In this document: positions 1-6,669 of the stretch, piece by piece
Layout: every line of letters starts with the position of its first letter
Numbering within the stretch: position 1 is the first letter of the stretch
Source of the DNA: Clostridium sp.
Lineage (GTDB): Bacteria > Bacillota > Clostridia > Clostridiales > Clostridiaceae
Assembly (NCBI GenBank): GCA_012511315.1
Contig: JAAZGI010000295.1
Span: 1 to 16,234 of the forward strand
DNA: 16,234 bases
Reading direction: 5' to 3'
Position numbers and translations under genes: made by a program
The notes under the pieces: generated by a model
Database searches by the model: none
What the model was told of the DNA's origin: nothing
What the model saw: the letters and a program-made list of their open reading frames with translations, nothing else

Positions 1-410
1 TATTTTCAGATCGAGAACAAAGGGAGACGGCCATAGCAATGGGTAAGGTTGGCATCTGCTTAATCTCTTATGAAAAAATAAAAAAATTGATTATGAAAGA
101 ACCTACCATAGGTATTAAGATCATGGAGTATTTGTCCATGAAGTTAAACCAGAGTCACACCTTACTAGAAATTATTTCCACAAAAGACACTAAGAAAAAA
201 ATAGTAATGTTTCTTTTGGAGCGGAGATCACGGATTGGCTCAAACAAATTAGAGCTTACCCAATCAGATATAGGCAATTCCATTCGACTGACCAAGGAGA
301 CGGTTAATCGTAAGCTCAGTGAATTATCAGAGGAAGATTTAATTGAACAAGGCCATGGTCGAATTGAATTGAAAGAAATAGAAAAGTTAAATGAAATTGT
401 GGAAGGTTGA
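1..410 (+). CDS. Crp/Fnr-family transcriptional regulator (3' part, left edge cut)
   Basis: This is the C-terminal 135 residues of a Crp/Fnr-type regulator. The reading frame is open from base 3 to the TGA at 408-410, and the ATG at 39 is internal: the upstream in-frame residues FSDREQRETAIA match the end of a cyclic-nucleotide-binding-like barrel. Next come a long dimerisation helix (around GIKIMEYLSMKLNQSHTLLE) and a winged helix-turn-helix, with LTQSDIGNSIRLTKETVNRK as the recognition motif. Proteins of this family bind palindromic sites as dimers and respond to a ligand, redox state or gas. The sensing part is mostly missing, so the signal cannot be read; no Fe-S cysteines are visible here, although Fnr-type cysteines would lie upstream. 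The flavodiiron protein gene follows on the same strand after 274 bases, so a regulatory link is possible but unproven. Confidence 0.88.
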   Translation, partial: FSDREQRETAIAMGKVGICLISYEKIKKLIMKEPTIGIKIMEYLSMKLNQSHTLLEIISTKDTKKKIVMFLLERRSRIGSNKLELTQSDIGNSIRLTKETVNRKLSELSEEDLIEQGHGRIELKEIEKLNEIVEG

Positions 411-503
411 TTAAAATCATATAAACGGGGTAAGTTTTTAGTTATACTTGATATAAGGGAGTAAAGAGAAACTTATTTGTTGATGGGAATCATTAAGAGA
501 AAG

Positions 504-541
504 GTCCTTTACTTACGGACTAAAGCAGGCTATTGCCTGTT
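504..541 (+). other. Pair of tandem small stem-loops of unknown role
   Basis: GTCC at 504-507 pairs with GGAC at 517-520. AGCAGGC at 524-530 pairs with GCCTGTT at 535-541 (one G-U), closing a TATT loop. Neither is followed by a T tract, so a terminator is unlikely. They could be part of a 5' leader of the flavodiiron gene if transcription starts upstream. I do not recognise them as a known riboswitch class. Confidence 0.35.
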
Positions 542-625
542 ATGCCATCACTATTACCAAGGGATGAATTCTAAGTTACCATGAATGCAGAGCGCTTGAA
601 GGGAAAGACTAATCGCAATCACTTT

Positions 626-651
626 AATAATCTTTATAAATAAAGATTATT
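626..651. promoter_or_regulatory. Perfect 11-bp inverted repeat, candidate operator of the flavodiiron gene
   Basis: AATAATCTTTA at 626-636 is the exact reverse complement of TAAAGATTATT at 641-651, with a TAAA centre. It ends 33 bases before the ATG at 685, which suits a repressor or activator site or a 5' UTR hairpin. It does not clearly match the Fnr box (TTGAT-N4-ATCAA), and it only loosely resembles AT-rich Fur/PerR-type palindromes. The regulator cannot be named from the sequence. Confidence 0.5.
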
Positions 652-684
652 CTGAACTGATTAAAAGAAAAAGGAGTTACCAGA

Positions 685-1869
685 ATGAAAAGGAATGTTA
701 AGAACAACGTTTGGTGGTTAGGTAAAATTGACTGGGAGCTAGATAAATTTCATGGGGATGACTATAGTGTCAATAATGGCTCCAGCCAGAATGCCTATTT
801 GATTCAGGAAGAAAAGACGGTTCTCATTGACACCGTATGGCGGCCGCACTCCACAGAGTTTTTAGATAACCTTAAAAAAGAAGTTGATCTTGAAAAGATT
901 GATTACATTATCATAAATCATGGCGAGGTAGATCACTCTGGTGTATTGCCAGATCTTATGAAATTAATTCCGGATACACCAATTTACTGTACTGCCAATG
1001 CAGTAAAGTCACTAGTTGGTCAGTATCATCAACCGGACTGGAACTTTAATGTAGTTAAAACAGGAGATACCCTTGATATAGGAAACGGCAAACAGTTAGT
1101 TTTCGTAGAAATGAGGATGCTTCACTGGCCTGACTCCATGGCAACCTATATGACAGGAGATAACATCTTATTCTCCAACGATGCTTTCGGTCAGCATTTT
1201 GCTTGCGAAGAGTTATTTAATGATAAGGCGGATCAATGTCTTCTTTGGGAAGAAGCTATTAAATACTATGCAAACATTTTAGCTCCTTTCTCACCCTTGG
1301 TTAAGCGGAAAATTGAAGAAATCGTTGGGTTGAACCTTCCTATCGATATCATCGCTCCTAGCCATGGTGTTATTTGGAGAGATAATCCCATGCAAATTGT
1401 TGAAGCCTATGCTAAATGGTGTGACGACTACCAAGAAGACCAAATTACAGTAGTCTACGACACCATGTGGGATGGTACAAAGAAATTAGCTCACCGGATT
1501 ACTCAAGAACTAGGCAAGTTGTCACCGGACACCAAAATCAAGCTCTTTAGTATTGCAACTACAGACAAGAATGACATTATGACCGAAGTGTTCCGTTCCA
1601 AAGCCATTGCTGTTGGGTCGCCTACTGTTGGTCAAGACATTCTATCTTCCGTGGGTGGTTGGTTACATTTCCTAAAGGAATTAAAACTCAAAGGTAAAAA
1701 GGCTGCTGTCTTTGGCTGTTATGGCTGGAGTGGAGAAGGGAATAAAGTTCTCCGTGGACTCTTAACCGAAGCAGGTTTTGATGTAACGGATTCAGAAATC
1801 AAGTGTAACTGGAATCCAACGGAAGAAGTTCTTGAAGAGGCGAAAGCTGTAGCAGAGAGTTTGGTTTAA
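685..1869 (+). CDS. fprA: FprA-type flavodiiron protein (A-type flavoprotein, O2/NO reductase)
   Basis: The 394-residue cytoplasmic protein is a class A flavodiiron protein, which reduces O2 to water and/or NO to N2O with electrons usually delivered by rubredoxin. The N-terminal metallo-beta-lactamase-like domain (about 1-250) has the complete diiron ligand set: H79, E81, D83 and H84 (HGEVDH), H147 (LHWPDS), D166 (SNDAFGQH) and H227 (SHG). The C-terminal flavodoxin domain (about 254-394) begins with the FMN phosphate loop YDTMWDGT and contains SPTVG and FGCYGWSG. The length is normal and there is no fused rubredoxin or flavin reductase domain, so a separate partner is expected. AAGGAG at 671-676 supports the start at 685. 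It is probably monocistronic: a T-tailed hairpin follows 74 bases after the stop, and a palindrome lies just upstream. In anaerobes such genes are often induced by oxygen, which fits but is not shown here. Confidence 0.95.
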   Translation: MKRNVKNNVWWLGKIDWELDKFHGDDYSVNNGSSQNAYLIQEEKTVLIDTVWRPHSTEFLDNLKKEVDLEKIDYIIINHGEVDHSGVLPDLMKLIPDTPIYCTANAVKSLVGQYHQPDWNFNVVKTGDTLDIGNGKQLVFVEMRMLHWPDSMATYMTGDNILFSNDAFGQHFACEELFNDKADQCLLWEEAIKYYANILAPFSPLVKRKIEEIVGLNLPIDIIAPSHGVIWRDNPMQIVEAYAKWCDDYQEDQITVVYDTMWDGTKKLAHRITQELGKLSPDTKIKLFSIATTDKNDIMTEVFRSKAIAVGSPTVGQDILSSVGGWLHFLKELKLKGKKAAVFGCYGWSGEGNKVLRGLLTEAGFDVTDSEIKCNWNPTEEVLEEAKAVAESLV

Positions 1870-1942
1870 TTAGTTTTTGACAAGAAACTAAATCTCATGC
1901 AGAAAAATCCAATGAAAACAGGATTCAATAAGGCGTTAAACG

Positions 1943-1970
1943 AATTGTTTTAAAGAGAACAATTTTTTAT
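1943..1970 (+). terminator. Rho-independent terminator after fprA
   Basis: AATTGTT (1943-1949) pairs with AACAATT (1958-1964), extendable inward by a G-U and a U-A pair, and a T6 tract (1963-1968) follows. The stem is AT-rich and therefore weak, and it lies 74 bases after the fprA stop. The stronger hairpin at 1994-2051 probably acts as a back-up. Confidence 0.6.
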
Positions 1971-1993
1971 AAGGCCACAAAAAGCTTGTGGAC

Positions 1994-2051
1994 TACATTA
2001 AAGAAGACGAGGTTTCGCATTTAGTTGCGGAACCTCGTCTTCTTTAATGTA
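1994..2051. terminator. Bidirectional terminator hairpin, 26-bp stem
   Basis: Bases 1994-2019 pair with 2026-2051 around a six-base TTTAGT loop. There is one G-U wobble in the plus-strand RNA and every other pair is Watson-Crick. The GC-rich inner part (GACGAGG...CCTCGTC) is flanked by AAAGAA on the left and TTCTTTAA on the right, so each strand reads as a GC stem followed by a T-rich tail. Its position between two convergent genes fits a terminator serving both fprA and the minus-strand membrane protein gene. Confidence 0.75.
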
Positions 2052-2185
2052 AATTCTAAAGCTTGCTTTACACCGGAGTGAAGAGTTACATCGAAATCAG
2101 AATTAAAACCCAAATATAGGTGGGGATACAACATTAAGGATCCGCAAAGCGAACTTGTTTTAAAATGAGAAGTTAGAATCTTGAC

Positions 2186-3724
2186 CTAAGGCTTGATTTT
2201 AAGTTCGGTTACAGTTTGGGCCAATGGGTGGTCTTTGAGTTGAGCGTCATTAAAGTGGAGATAAAGGTTGTTAAAGTATTGATCTTTAAGTTCGATGATT
2301 TTTGCATCGGTTGATGTCTGAAGGTGGAAATTCTCTTCAAAAGCGCTATAGGCATCGGCGGATAGCTGAGAAAGGTAATCAATGTCAAGACGATTATGGG
2401 TGGCGTAAATCTCTTTTGCCCGATGGACGATGATGCCGTCTAAGTTAAGGAAGTTTAGGACCATGTAAAGGCTAAGGGCCAAGATGGTGAGTGGCTTGAG
2501 GATGTCTTGGATCCTTTGGAAGGCGAAGAGAATTAAAATAAGAAGACCAAAGGCAAAAAAGATCAGAGCGAATTTTACGAATAGTCTTAGGTGGGTGTAG
2601 CCGAACTCAGATTCATATAAAGCCATCTTGTAGAAGCTTGAGGCGATCATATTGGCGGTAAATAGGAACATTAAAAAGTAACCGATTTTCATTGCTAGAT
2701 CAAACTGTTTGTTGGGGCGAGTAAAGCTTGATAAATACCACAGCAAAAAGAGGTTAATGGCCATTACTAGGAGAAGGCTAAAAAAGCCGGATCGAGCATA
2801 CTGGGAAATGCTTTGGTTCAGAGCTGTTAATTGAGTCTTGGGAAAATACAAGGATTTTAGTTGGGTAAAGAAAAACAAAGCGTAAAGTAAATCCACTGAG
2901 CCGAGGATAATCAAAGAGATTGTAGGGGAATGATGCTTGGAGTGTACGAACGGGGAATCCTTTGCCTTCCTAGTGCGAATGGTCAGCAAGACGCCTAAAA
3001 AGTAAATAAGAGCAAGGAGACTGGCGGCGATACGCCAGAGAGTATTCGTCAGTTGAAAATTATTGAAAAAGCGATTGAAAAGTCCATTTAAAGTAGATTG
3101 AAAAGCAAGATCAGAGCTGGAGAGTAGGTTAATCAGCAGATAAAGAAGTGGCAGGGTAATCAAGACGCCGAATCCGATATCCTTTAAATGTTGATTGGAG
3201 GGGGATTCTTTTTTTGACCTAGCTTGATTCCTTAATAAGGAAGGAATAAAGACTAAGCTTCTAAATGGGCCGGTGAGAAGGGAATCCAAGGTGGCAAGGA
3301 AAGGACGTAGACTAAGATTGTTATGCTTTTGAGTAGCGAGGAGCAAAACAAAGACAGACAAAATGGGCAGTGCGATGAAGTTTAAAAAAGATAAGGGGTC
3401 GCTGGCATAGATGGCGGAATGGATGGAACTACTAATTACTGCGGTGGCGGTTAGGTAAACCATCAGATCCTTTGTTTTAATCAGATCACTAAGAAACCAA
3501 AAGCCTACCAAAAGGAATACTGGCCAAAAAAGCGCTTGGTAGAAGCCCCGAGGCGCAGCGAGGTAGTGATGCGAGAAAAACCAAGCTAAAGGCAAACCCA
3601 CGCCAACTAATACCCGGCGTTTTAAAATTGGGATGGATTGAATGGACTCTTTACCTTGAGTTAGAGAAGAGTGGGTTGCTTCTTGGACGTTTAAATTGTC
3701 ATCTAGATTTTTGTTCTGTTCCAT
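2186..3724 (-). CDS. DUF4173/DUF4153-like integral membrane protein
   Basis: The predicted 512-residue protein has a hydrophilic N-terminus (about 1-35) and roughly ten to eleven membrane segments (near 37-53, 63-81, 88-107, 112-131, 184-203, 229-249, 267-288, 313-332, 345-363, 382-402 and 409-427). A soluble C-terminal tail of about 85 residues follows. Motifs typical of the DUF4173/DUF4153 family are YARSGFF (309-315), YTHLRLFV (376-383), the NLDGIIVHRA stretch (427-436) and LDIDYLSQLSADA (446-458). The function of the family is not established. I chose the ATG at 3722-3724 because the coding strand has GGAGG seven bases before it; an in-frame ATG at 3796 would add 24 residues but has no such site. 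The gene stands alone, with a promoter-like element about 95 bases upstream and a shared terminator downstream. The family assignment is from recalled motifs. Confidence 0.85.
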   Translation of the reverse strand: MEQNKNLDDNLNVQEATHSSLTQGKESIQSIPILKRRVLVGVGLPLAWFFSHHYLAAPRGFYQALFWPVFLLVGFWFLSDLIKTKDLMVYLTATAVISSSIHSAIYASDPLSFLNFIALPILSVFVLLLATQKHNNLSLRPFLATLDSLLTGPFRSLVFIPSLLRNQARSKKESPSNQHLKDIGFGVLITLPLLYLLINLLSSSDLAFQSTLNGLFNRFFNNFQLTNTLWRIAASLLALIYFLGVLLTIRTRKAKDSPFVHSKHHSPTISLIILGSVDLLYALFFFTQLKSLYFPKTQLTALNQSISQYARSGFFSLLLVMAINLFLLWYLSSFTRPNKQFDLAMKIGYFLMFLFTANMIASSFYKMALYESEFGYTHLRLFVKFALIFFAFGLLILILFAFQRIQDILKPLTILALSLYMVLNFLNLDGIIVHRAKEIYATHNRLDIDYLSQLSADAYSAFEENFHLQTSTDAKIIELKDQYFNNLYLHFNDAQLKDHPLAQTVTELKIKP

Positions 3725-3818
3725 GTTAACCTCCGCAGTTGAATATAATTTAAAATAAATAAACTTCTTGGTAATAAATATTAGATGATAAACCATTAGC
3801 AGTTATTATTTATGTTGA

Positions 3819-3846
3819 AGTATAACATATAATTATCGAAAAACAA
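3819..3846 (-). promoter_or_regulatory. Candidate sigma-A promoter of the DUF4173 gene
   Basis: On the minus strand TTGTTT (3846-3841) and TATACT (3824-3819) are 16 bases apart, with the extended -10 TGT directly before TATACT. Transcription would start near 3812 and leave an untranslated leader of about 88 bases. The surrounding DNA is AT-rich, so other hexamer pairs could compete. Confidence 0.5.
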
Positions 3847-3849
3847 TAT

Positions 3850-4440
3850 ATATTTGATTGCAAAAGGAATATTTTTTTTAAAAAAAGTCTACCAGCAAAA
3901 GCTAGTTATAACTTTGGTCATTTAATTTAGACAATAATAAAGTTGGATCATGGGCGGGGTAGGAGGTTTGTACCCAGAGCAATCAAAGAAGTCGTGAAAT
4001 CAAAGCCGGAAAATATGAAGGAAAACATAAAATATAAAAGTGATGGGGAAAGGAGAATTTGGCGGAGTAGGCGAGTTCAAGGGTTAAAAGAACAAAGTTG
4101 TTGACTAGGTTTTTTGAAGAAGGGAAAGGACTTTGAGAGATAAAGGACTTTAAGGGATCAGGTCCTTGGGTGGGGAGAGCGTGGCTAAATATAAAGTCGT
4201 CTTTGAGGGTGGAGAAATTATTTTTAGTAGAAAAGACTGGAAGGTATGGAATTATGGGGGGGATAAGGACTATATTTAAGGAGTTTAAGGAAAGAATGTA
4301 GGGATTTAAAGGGAATATGGGCTAAAATTCGAGAAAATAGTGAAATGCTATTGTATTTTTCTTTAACATCCTTTAGAATTATAAAGCTTGATGATTACAA
4401 TGCAGAAATGCGATCGGTTCAGCTTTATTTCCTGAAGTTC
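3850..4440. other. Non-coding, purine-skewed intergenic DNA
   Basis: About 600 bases lie between the divergent promoters of the DUF4173 gene and the ribosomal operon. The first part (to about 3950) is AT-rich. From roughly 3950 to 4330 the plus strand is strongly A+G-rich. Short open frames exist on both strands (plus 3931-4104, plus 4154-4279, minus 3983-4321). They lack a good start with a ribosome binding site, and their peptides reflect the base skew, so I do not call them genes. A ten-base repeat, AAAGGACTTT, occurs at 4125-4134 and 4142-4151. Confidence 0.55.
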
Positions 4441-4456
4441 TTTTGGAAGAAAAGTA

Positions 4457-4486
4457 TTGATACTGACTGTTGCACTGTGTTATAAT
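4457..4486 (+). promoter_or_regulatory. Extended -10 promoter of the S10-spc operon
   Basis: TTGATA (4457-4462) and a perfect TATAAT (4481-4486) are separated by 18 bases, and TGT directly before the -10 gives an extended -10. Transcription should start near 4493, about 200 bases before rpsJ. A near-consensus vegetative promoter is what a highly expressed ribosomal operon needs. I saw no other strong promoter within the operon. Confidence 0.85.
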
Positions 4487-4492
4487 GATTAG

Positions 4493-4690
4493 GTTGCGAA
4501 ACAGTAGCGATGACTCAGGAGGTTGCTGGACTTCCAGGGAATTCCTGATGAGCAAGCCTCGGTGGAAACCGAGACGCCGGAGTCATTGTCTGTTCTTTGT
4601 GCGCTTTTTTGGAGTGACACACCCGGAGCAGTTTACGATGATACCGCTGTTGTGCGTGGAAGCAATACGTACCAGAAAAGGAGGAAAAAC
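4493..4690 (+). ncRNA. Structured 5' leader of the rpsJ (S10) operon
   Basis: The roughly 200-nt leader folds into clear elements. ATGACTC (4510-4516) pairs with GAGTCAT (4580-4586) and closes a three-way junction. Its first arm has TTGCT/AGCAA (4523-4527 with 4551-4555) and an inner CAGG/CCTG (4535-4538 with 4544-4547). Its second arm is CTCGGT/ACCGAG (4558-4563 with 4568-4573) capped by a GGAA GNRA-type tetraloop. Two further hairpins follow: 4627-4631 with 4647-4651, and 4652-4657 with 4667-4672. The last ends just before the rpsJ AGGAGG at 4679-4684. A T6 run lies at 4605-4610. Such leaders often bind a product ribosomal protein (L4 or another) for feedback control; the ligand here is unknown. 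The exact 5' end is inferred from the promoter. Confidence 0.65.
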
Positions 4691-4999
4691 ATGGCAACTC
4701 AGAAAATCAGAATCAGACTGAAGGCCTTCGATCATACCCTATTAGATCAAAGTGCTGAAAGAATCGTGGGGAGCGCGAAAAGCTCAGGAGCAAAGGTCGT
4801 AGGACCAGTTCCACTGCCAACGGAGAAAGAGATCATTACGGTCCTTCGTGCAGTTCACAAGTACAAAGATGCGAGAGAGCAGTTTGAGATCAGAACTCAC
4901 AAGAGATTAATCGACATTGTCAACCCAACACCAAAGACAGTTGATGCTCTAATGAGACTTGATCTCCCTGCAGGAGTCGACATCGAAATCAAGCTTTAA
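4691..4999 (+). CDS. rpsJ: 30S ribosomal protein S10
   Basis: The 102-residue protein is the 30S head protein S10, which in its extra-ribosomal role pairs with NusB in transcription antitermination. It starts [15 protein letters not shown], carries the family's [13 protein letters not shown] loop and ends VDIEIKL, with the normal length. The ATG at 4691 has AGGAGG six bases upstream (4679-4684). The frame stays open back to a TTG at 4523, but that would translate the structured leader and add 56 residues unlike S10, so it is rejected. It is the first gene of the operon, and 82 bases containing a hairpin separate it from rplC. Confidence 0.97.
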   Translation: MATQKIRIRLKAFDHTLLDQSAERIVGSAKSSGAKVVGPVPLPTEKEIITVLRAVHKYKDAREQFEIRTHKRLIDIVNPTPKTVDALMRLDLPAGVDIEIKL

Positions 5000-5032
5000 T
5001 GGTTTAAGGTAATCCCTAAAAATCATTATGAC

Positions 5033-5051
5033 CGCAGGAAACACTTCTGCG
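5033..5051 (+). other. Hairpin in the rpsJ-rplC spacer
   Basis: CGCAGGA (5033-5039) pairs with TTCTGCG (5045-5051), including one G-U, around an AACAC loop. No T tract follows, so it is not a simple terminator. It may be an RNA processing site or an expression control for rplC, whose AGGAGG begins at 5068. Confidence 0.4.
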
Positions 5052-5081
5052 ATCCGCTAATATTTACAGGAGGTATATTTA

Positions 5082-5711
5082 ATGAACAAAGCAATTATGG
5101 GCAAGAAAATCGGGATGACCCAGATTTTCGACGAAAAAGGAAGAATGATTCCTGTTACCGTCGTTGAGGCAACACCCAACGTGGTAGTACAGATTAAAAC
5201 TGAAGAAAAAGAAGGTTATAACGCAGTCCAAGTTGGATTCGGTGAAATCCGGGAACGTTTGGTCAATAAGCCTAGAAAGGGAACTTTCGCAAAGGCTGGC
5301 GTAACACCTAAAAGACATCTGAAGGAATTCAGATTCGAAGACATTTCTTCATATAACATTAAAGATGAAATCACAGTAGATGTGTTCGTCCCAGGAGATC
5401 GGGTTGACGTATCCGGAGTATCTAAAGGTAAAGGCTTCCAAGGCGTTATCAAACGTTGGAACTTTAGCCGAGGACCTGAAAGTCACGGATCCAAATTCCA
5501 CCGTACAATGGGAGGAATGGGGGCAGCATCTGACCCAGGTAGAACCTTTAAAAACAAAAAGTTGCCAGGTCAAATGGGTAATGTCAACAGAACCGTGCAG
5601 AACCTCGAGATCGTCAAGGTCATGCCGGAACGCAACGTAATTTTGATCAAGGGTGGTATCCCAGGTCCTAACAAGGGAACCGTTGTGATCAGAAACAGCG
5701 TAAAAGCATAG
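5082..5711 (+). CDS. rplC: 50S ribosomal protein L3
   Basis: The 209-residue L3 binds 23S rRNA early in 50S assembly and reaches toward the peptidyl transferase centre with its central extension. It opens with the classic [19 protein letters not shown] and has [31 protein letters not shown] and the [14 protein letters not shown] segment, which carries the conserved Gln that is methylated in some bacteria. The length is typical. AGGAGG at 5068-5073 precedes the ATG at 5082. The stop is 16 bases before rplD, which has its own AAGGAGG. Confidence 0.97.
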   Translation: MNKAIMGKKIGMTQIFDEKGRMIPVTVVEATPNVVVQIKTEEKEGYNAVQVGFGEIRERLVNKPRKGTFAKAGVTPKRHLKEFRFEDISSYNIKDEITVDVFVPGDRVDVSGVSKGKGFQGVIKRWNFSRGPESHGSKFHRTMGGMGAASDPGRTFKNKKLPGQMGNVNRTVQNLEIVKVMPERNVILIKGGIPGPNKGTVVIRNSVKA

Positions 5712-5727
5712 GAAGGAGGACTAACAA

Positions 5728-6348
5728 ATGCCGAAAGTTGGATTATATAATATTGAAGGTAGCCAGATTGGCGATATGGAACTAAATGCTTCTGTATTCG
5801 AAGTGCCAGTCAACGAAGCTGCAATGCATCAGGTCATCTTGGCTCTCCTTGCAAACAAAAGACAGGGAACTCAGTCAGCTAAGACCAGAGCAGAAGTACG
5901 CGGAGGCGGTGCTAAACCATGGCGCCAGAAAGGAACAGGTCGTGCACGTCACGGTTCAACCCGTTCACCGATCTGGGCACACGGTGGTGTCGCATTTGCT
6001 CCGAAGCCAAGAAGCTATCGGATGTCAATTCCGAAATCCATGAAGAGAGTAGCCATGAAGTCCGCTTTATCTTCAAAGGTTAAAGACGAAACCCTTATGG
6101 TTCTAGACTCCCTTAAGATGGAAGCACCAAAGACAAAAACTATTACAGAACTCTTGAAAAAGCTGGACGTTAAAAAAGCACTCATCGTAACAGGTGATGT
6201 TGAAATGAACGCTTACAAGAGTGTCAGAAACATGGAAGGGGTCACATTGGTCCCATGTAATAACATCAATGTTTATGACATCATCAAATACGAAACACTC
6301 ATCCTAACCCAGGATGCTGTCAAAAAACTCGAGGAGGTGTACGCATAA
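5728..6348 (+). CDS. rplD: 50S ribosomal protein L4
   Basis: The 206-residue L4 is an early-assembling 50S protein whose long loop lines the peptide exit tunnel; macrolide resistance mutations fall in that loop in other bacteria. The loop is intact here at about 52-95 ([38 protein letters not shown]). The globular domain ends with [21 protein letters not shown]. In gammaproteobacteria L4 represses its own operon; whether it does so here through the rpsJ leader is untested. The final TAA overlaps the rplW ATG by one base (TAATG), suggesting translational coupling. Confidence 0.97.
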   Translation: MPKVGLYNIEGSQIGDMELNASVFEVPVNEAAMHQVILALLANKRQGTQSAKTRAEVRGGGAKPWRQKGTGRARHGSTRSPIWAHGGVAFAPKPRSYRMSIPKSMKRVAMKSALSSKVKDETLMVLDSLKMEAPKTKTITELLKKLDVKKALIVTGDVEMNAYKSVRNMEGVTLVPCNNINVYDIIKYETLILTQDAVKKLEEVYA

Positions 6349-6650
6349 TGGCATTAAAGCTAACAAGCTGGGATATCATCAGAAAGCCAGTCATCACTGA
6401 AAAGTCTATGGCCGGCATGGAAGACAGAAAGTACACATTCTTAGTTCATGTTGCAGCAGACAAAACCATGATTAAGAACGCTATTGAAGAAGTTTTCGGT
6501 GTAACAGTCGAAGGCGTCAGAACACAGAACAAGCTCGGTAAAGACAAACGAGTTGGCGTTCACATGGGCAAGCGGGCTAACACAAAGAAGGCCGTTGTCA
6601 CTTTAACAGAAGACTCTAAGTCCATTGAGTTCTTCGAAGATATGAACTAG
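6348..6650 (+). CDS. rplW: 50S ribosomal protein L23
   Basis: The 100-residue L23 sits at the exit of the peptide tunnel and is the docking site for trigger factor and the signal recognition particle. Visible marks are [13 protein letters not shown] near the start, [22 protein letters not shown], and a tunnel-facing loop around [20 protein letters not shown]. The start codon overlaps the rplD stop, and GAGGAGG in the end of rplD serves as its ribosome binding site. The length is ordinary. Confidence 0.96.
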   Translation: MALKLTSWDIIRKPVITEKSMAGMEDRKYTFLVHVAADKTMIKNAIEEVFGVTVEGVRTQNKLGKDKRVGVHMGKRANTKKAVVTLTEDSKSIEFFEDMN

Positions 6651-6669
6651 TCAGCTACAGAAGCTGATT
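6649..6669 (+). other. Hairpin overlapping the rplW stop codon
   Basis: TCAGCT (6651-6656) pairs exactly with AGCTGA (6662-6667) around an ACAGA loop. An outer A-U and a G-U pair extend it into the rplW TAG stop. Only three T residues follow, so termination would be weak at best. It begins the 85-base rplW-rplB spacer and may act in mRNA processing or in separating the two genes. Confidence 0.4.

Larger units (their letters stand above)
411..684. other. Spacer between regulator and flavodiiron gene
   Basis: I see no gene in these 274 bases. They hold two small adjacent stem-loops (504-520 and 524-541) and a perfect inverted repeat at 626-651, which is described separately. I could not pick a convincing -35/-10 pair for the downstream gene, nor a T-tailed terminator for the upstream one. 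Confidence 0.6.
1870..2185. other. Convergent intergenic region with terminators
   Basis: These 316 bases between the convergent flavodiiron and DUF4173 genes hold no gene. In order they contain a TTAGTTT/AAACTAA hairpin (1870-1876 with 1885-1891), the T-tailed hairpin at 1943-1970, a CCACAA/TTGTGG hairpin (1975-1980 with 1986-1991) and the large hairpin at 1994-2051. I see no structure of note in 2052-2185. Confidence 0.7.

Noticed and set aside
3725..3796. Upstream start for the DUF4173 protein at 3796
   Set aside because: The 24 extra residues have no ribosome binding site ahead of them, whereas GGAGG sits seven bases before the ATG at 3722-3724.
4125..4151. AAAGGACTTT direct repeat as a transcription factor site
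   Set aside because: There are two copies 17 bases apart in a purine-skewed block, but they are far from both neighbouring promoters and low-complexity repeats are expected there.
3983..4321. 113-codon stop-free frame on the minus strand
   Set aside because: It has no ATG at all, its peptide is rich in Ser, Pro, Phe and Leu as expected from a pyrimidine-rich strand, and stop codons are rare in such composition by chance.
4605..4610. T6 run in the rpsJ leader as an attenuator terminator
   Set aside because: No GC-rich hairpin ends directly before it; the only nearby pairing (AGAC 4572-4575 with GTCT 4588-4591) is weak. It may still matter in an alternative fold.
4523..4690. In-frame N-terminal extension of S10 starting at a TTG
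   Set aside because: It would translate the structured leader, adds 56 residues unlike S10, and the AGGAGG at 4517-4522 directly abuts the TTG with no spacing. The ATG at 4691 has a proper ribosome binding site and gives the family length.
4470..4721. Plus-strand open frame across the leader and the start of rpsJ
   Set aside because: It overlaps the -10 element and the leader RNA in a different frame from rpsJ, has no ribosome binding site at its start or at the internal ATG at 4548, and resembles no known protein.
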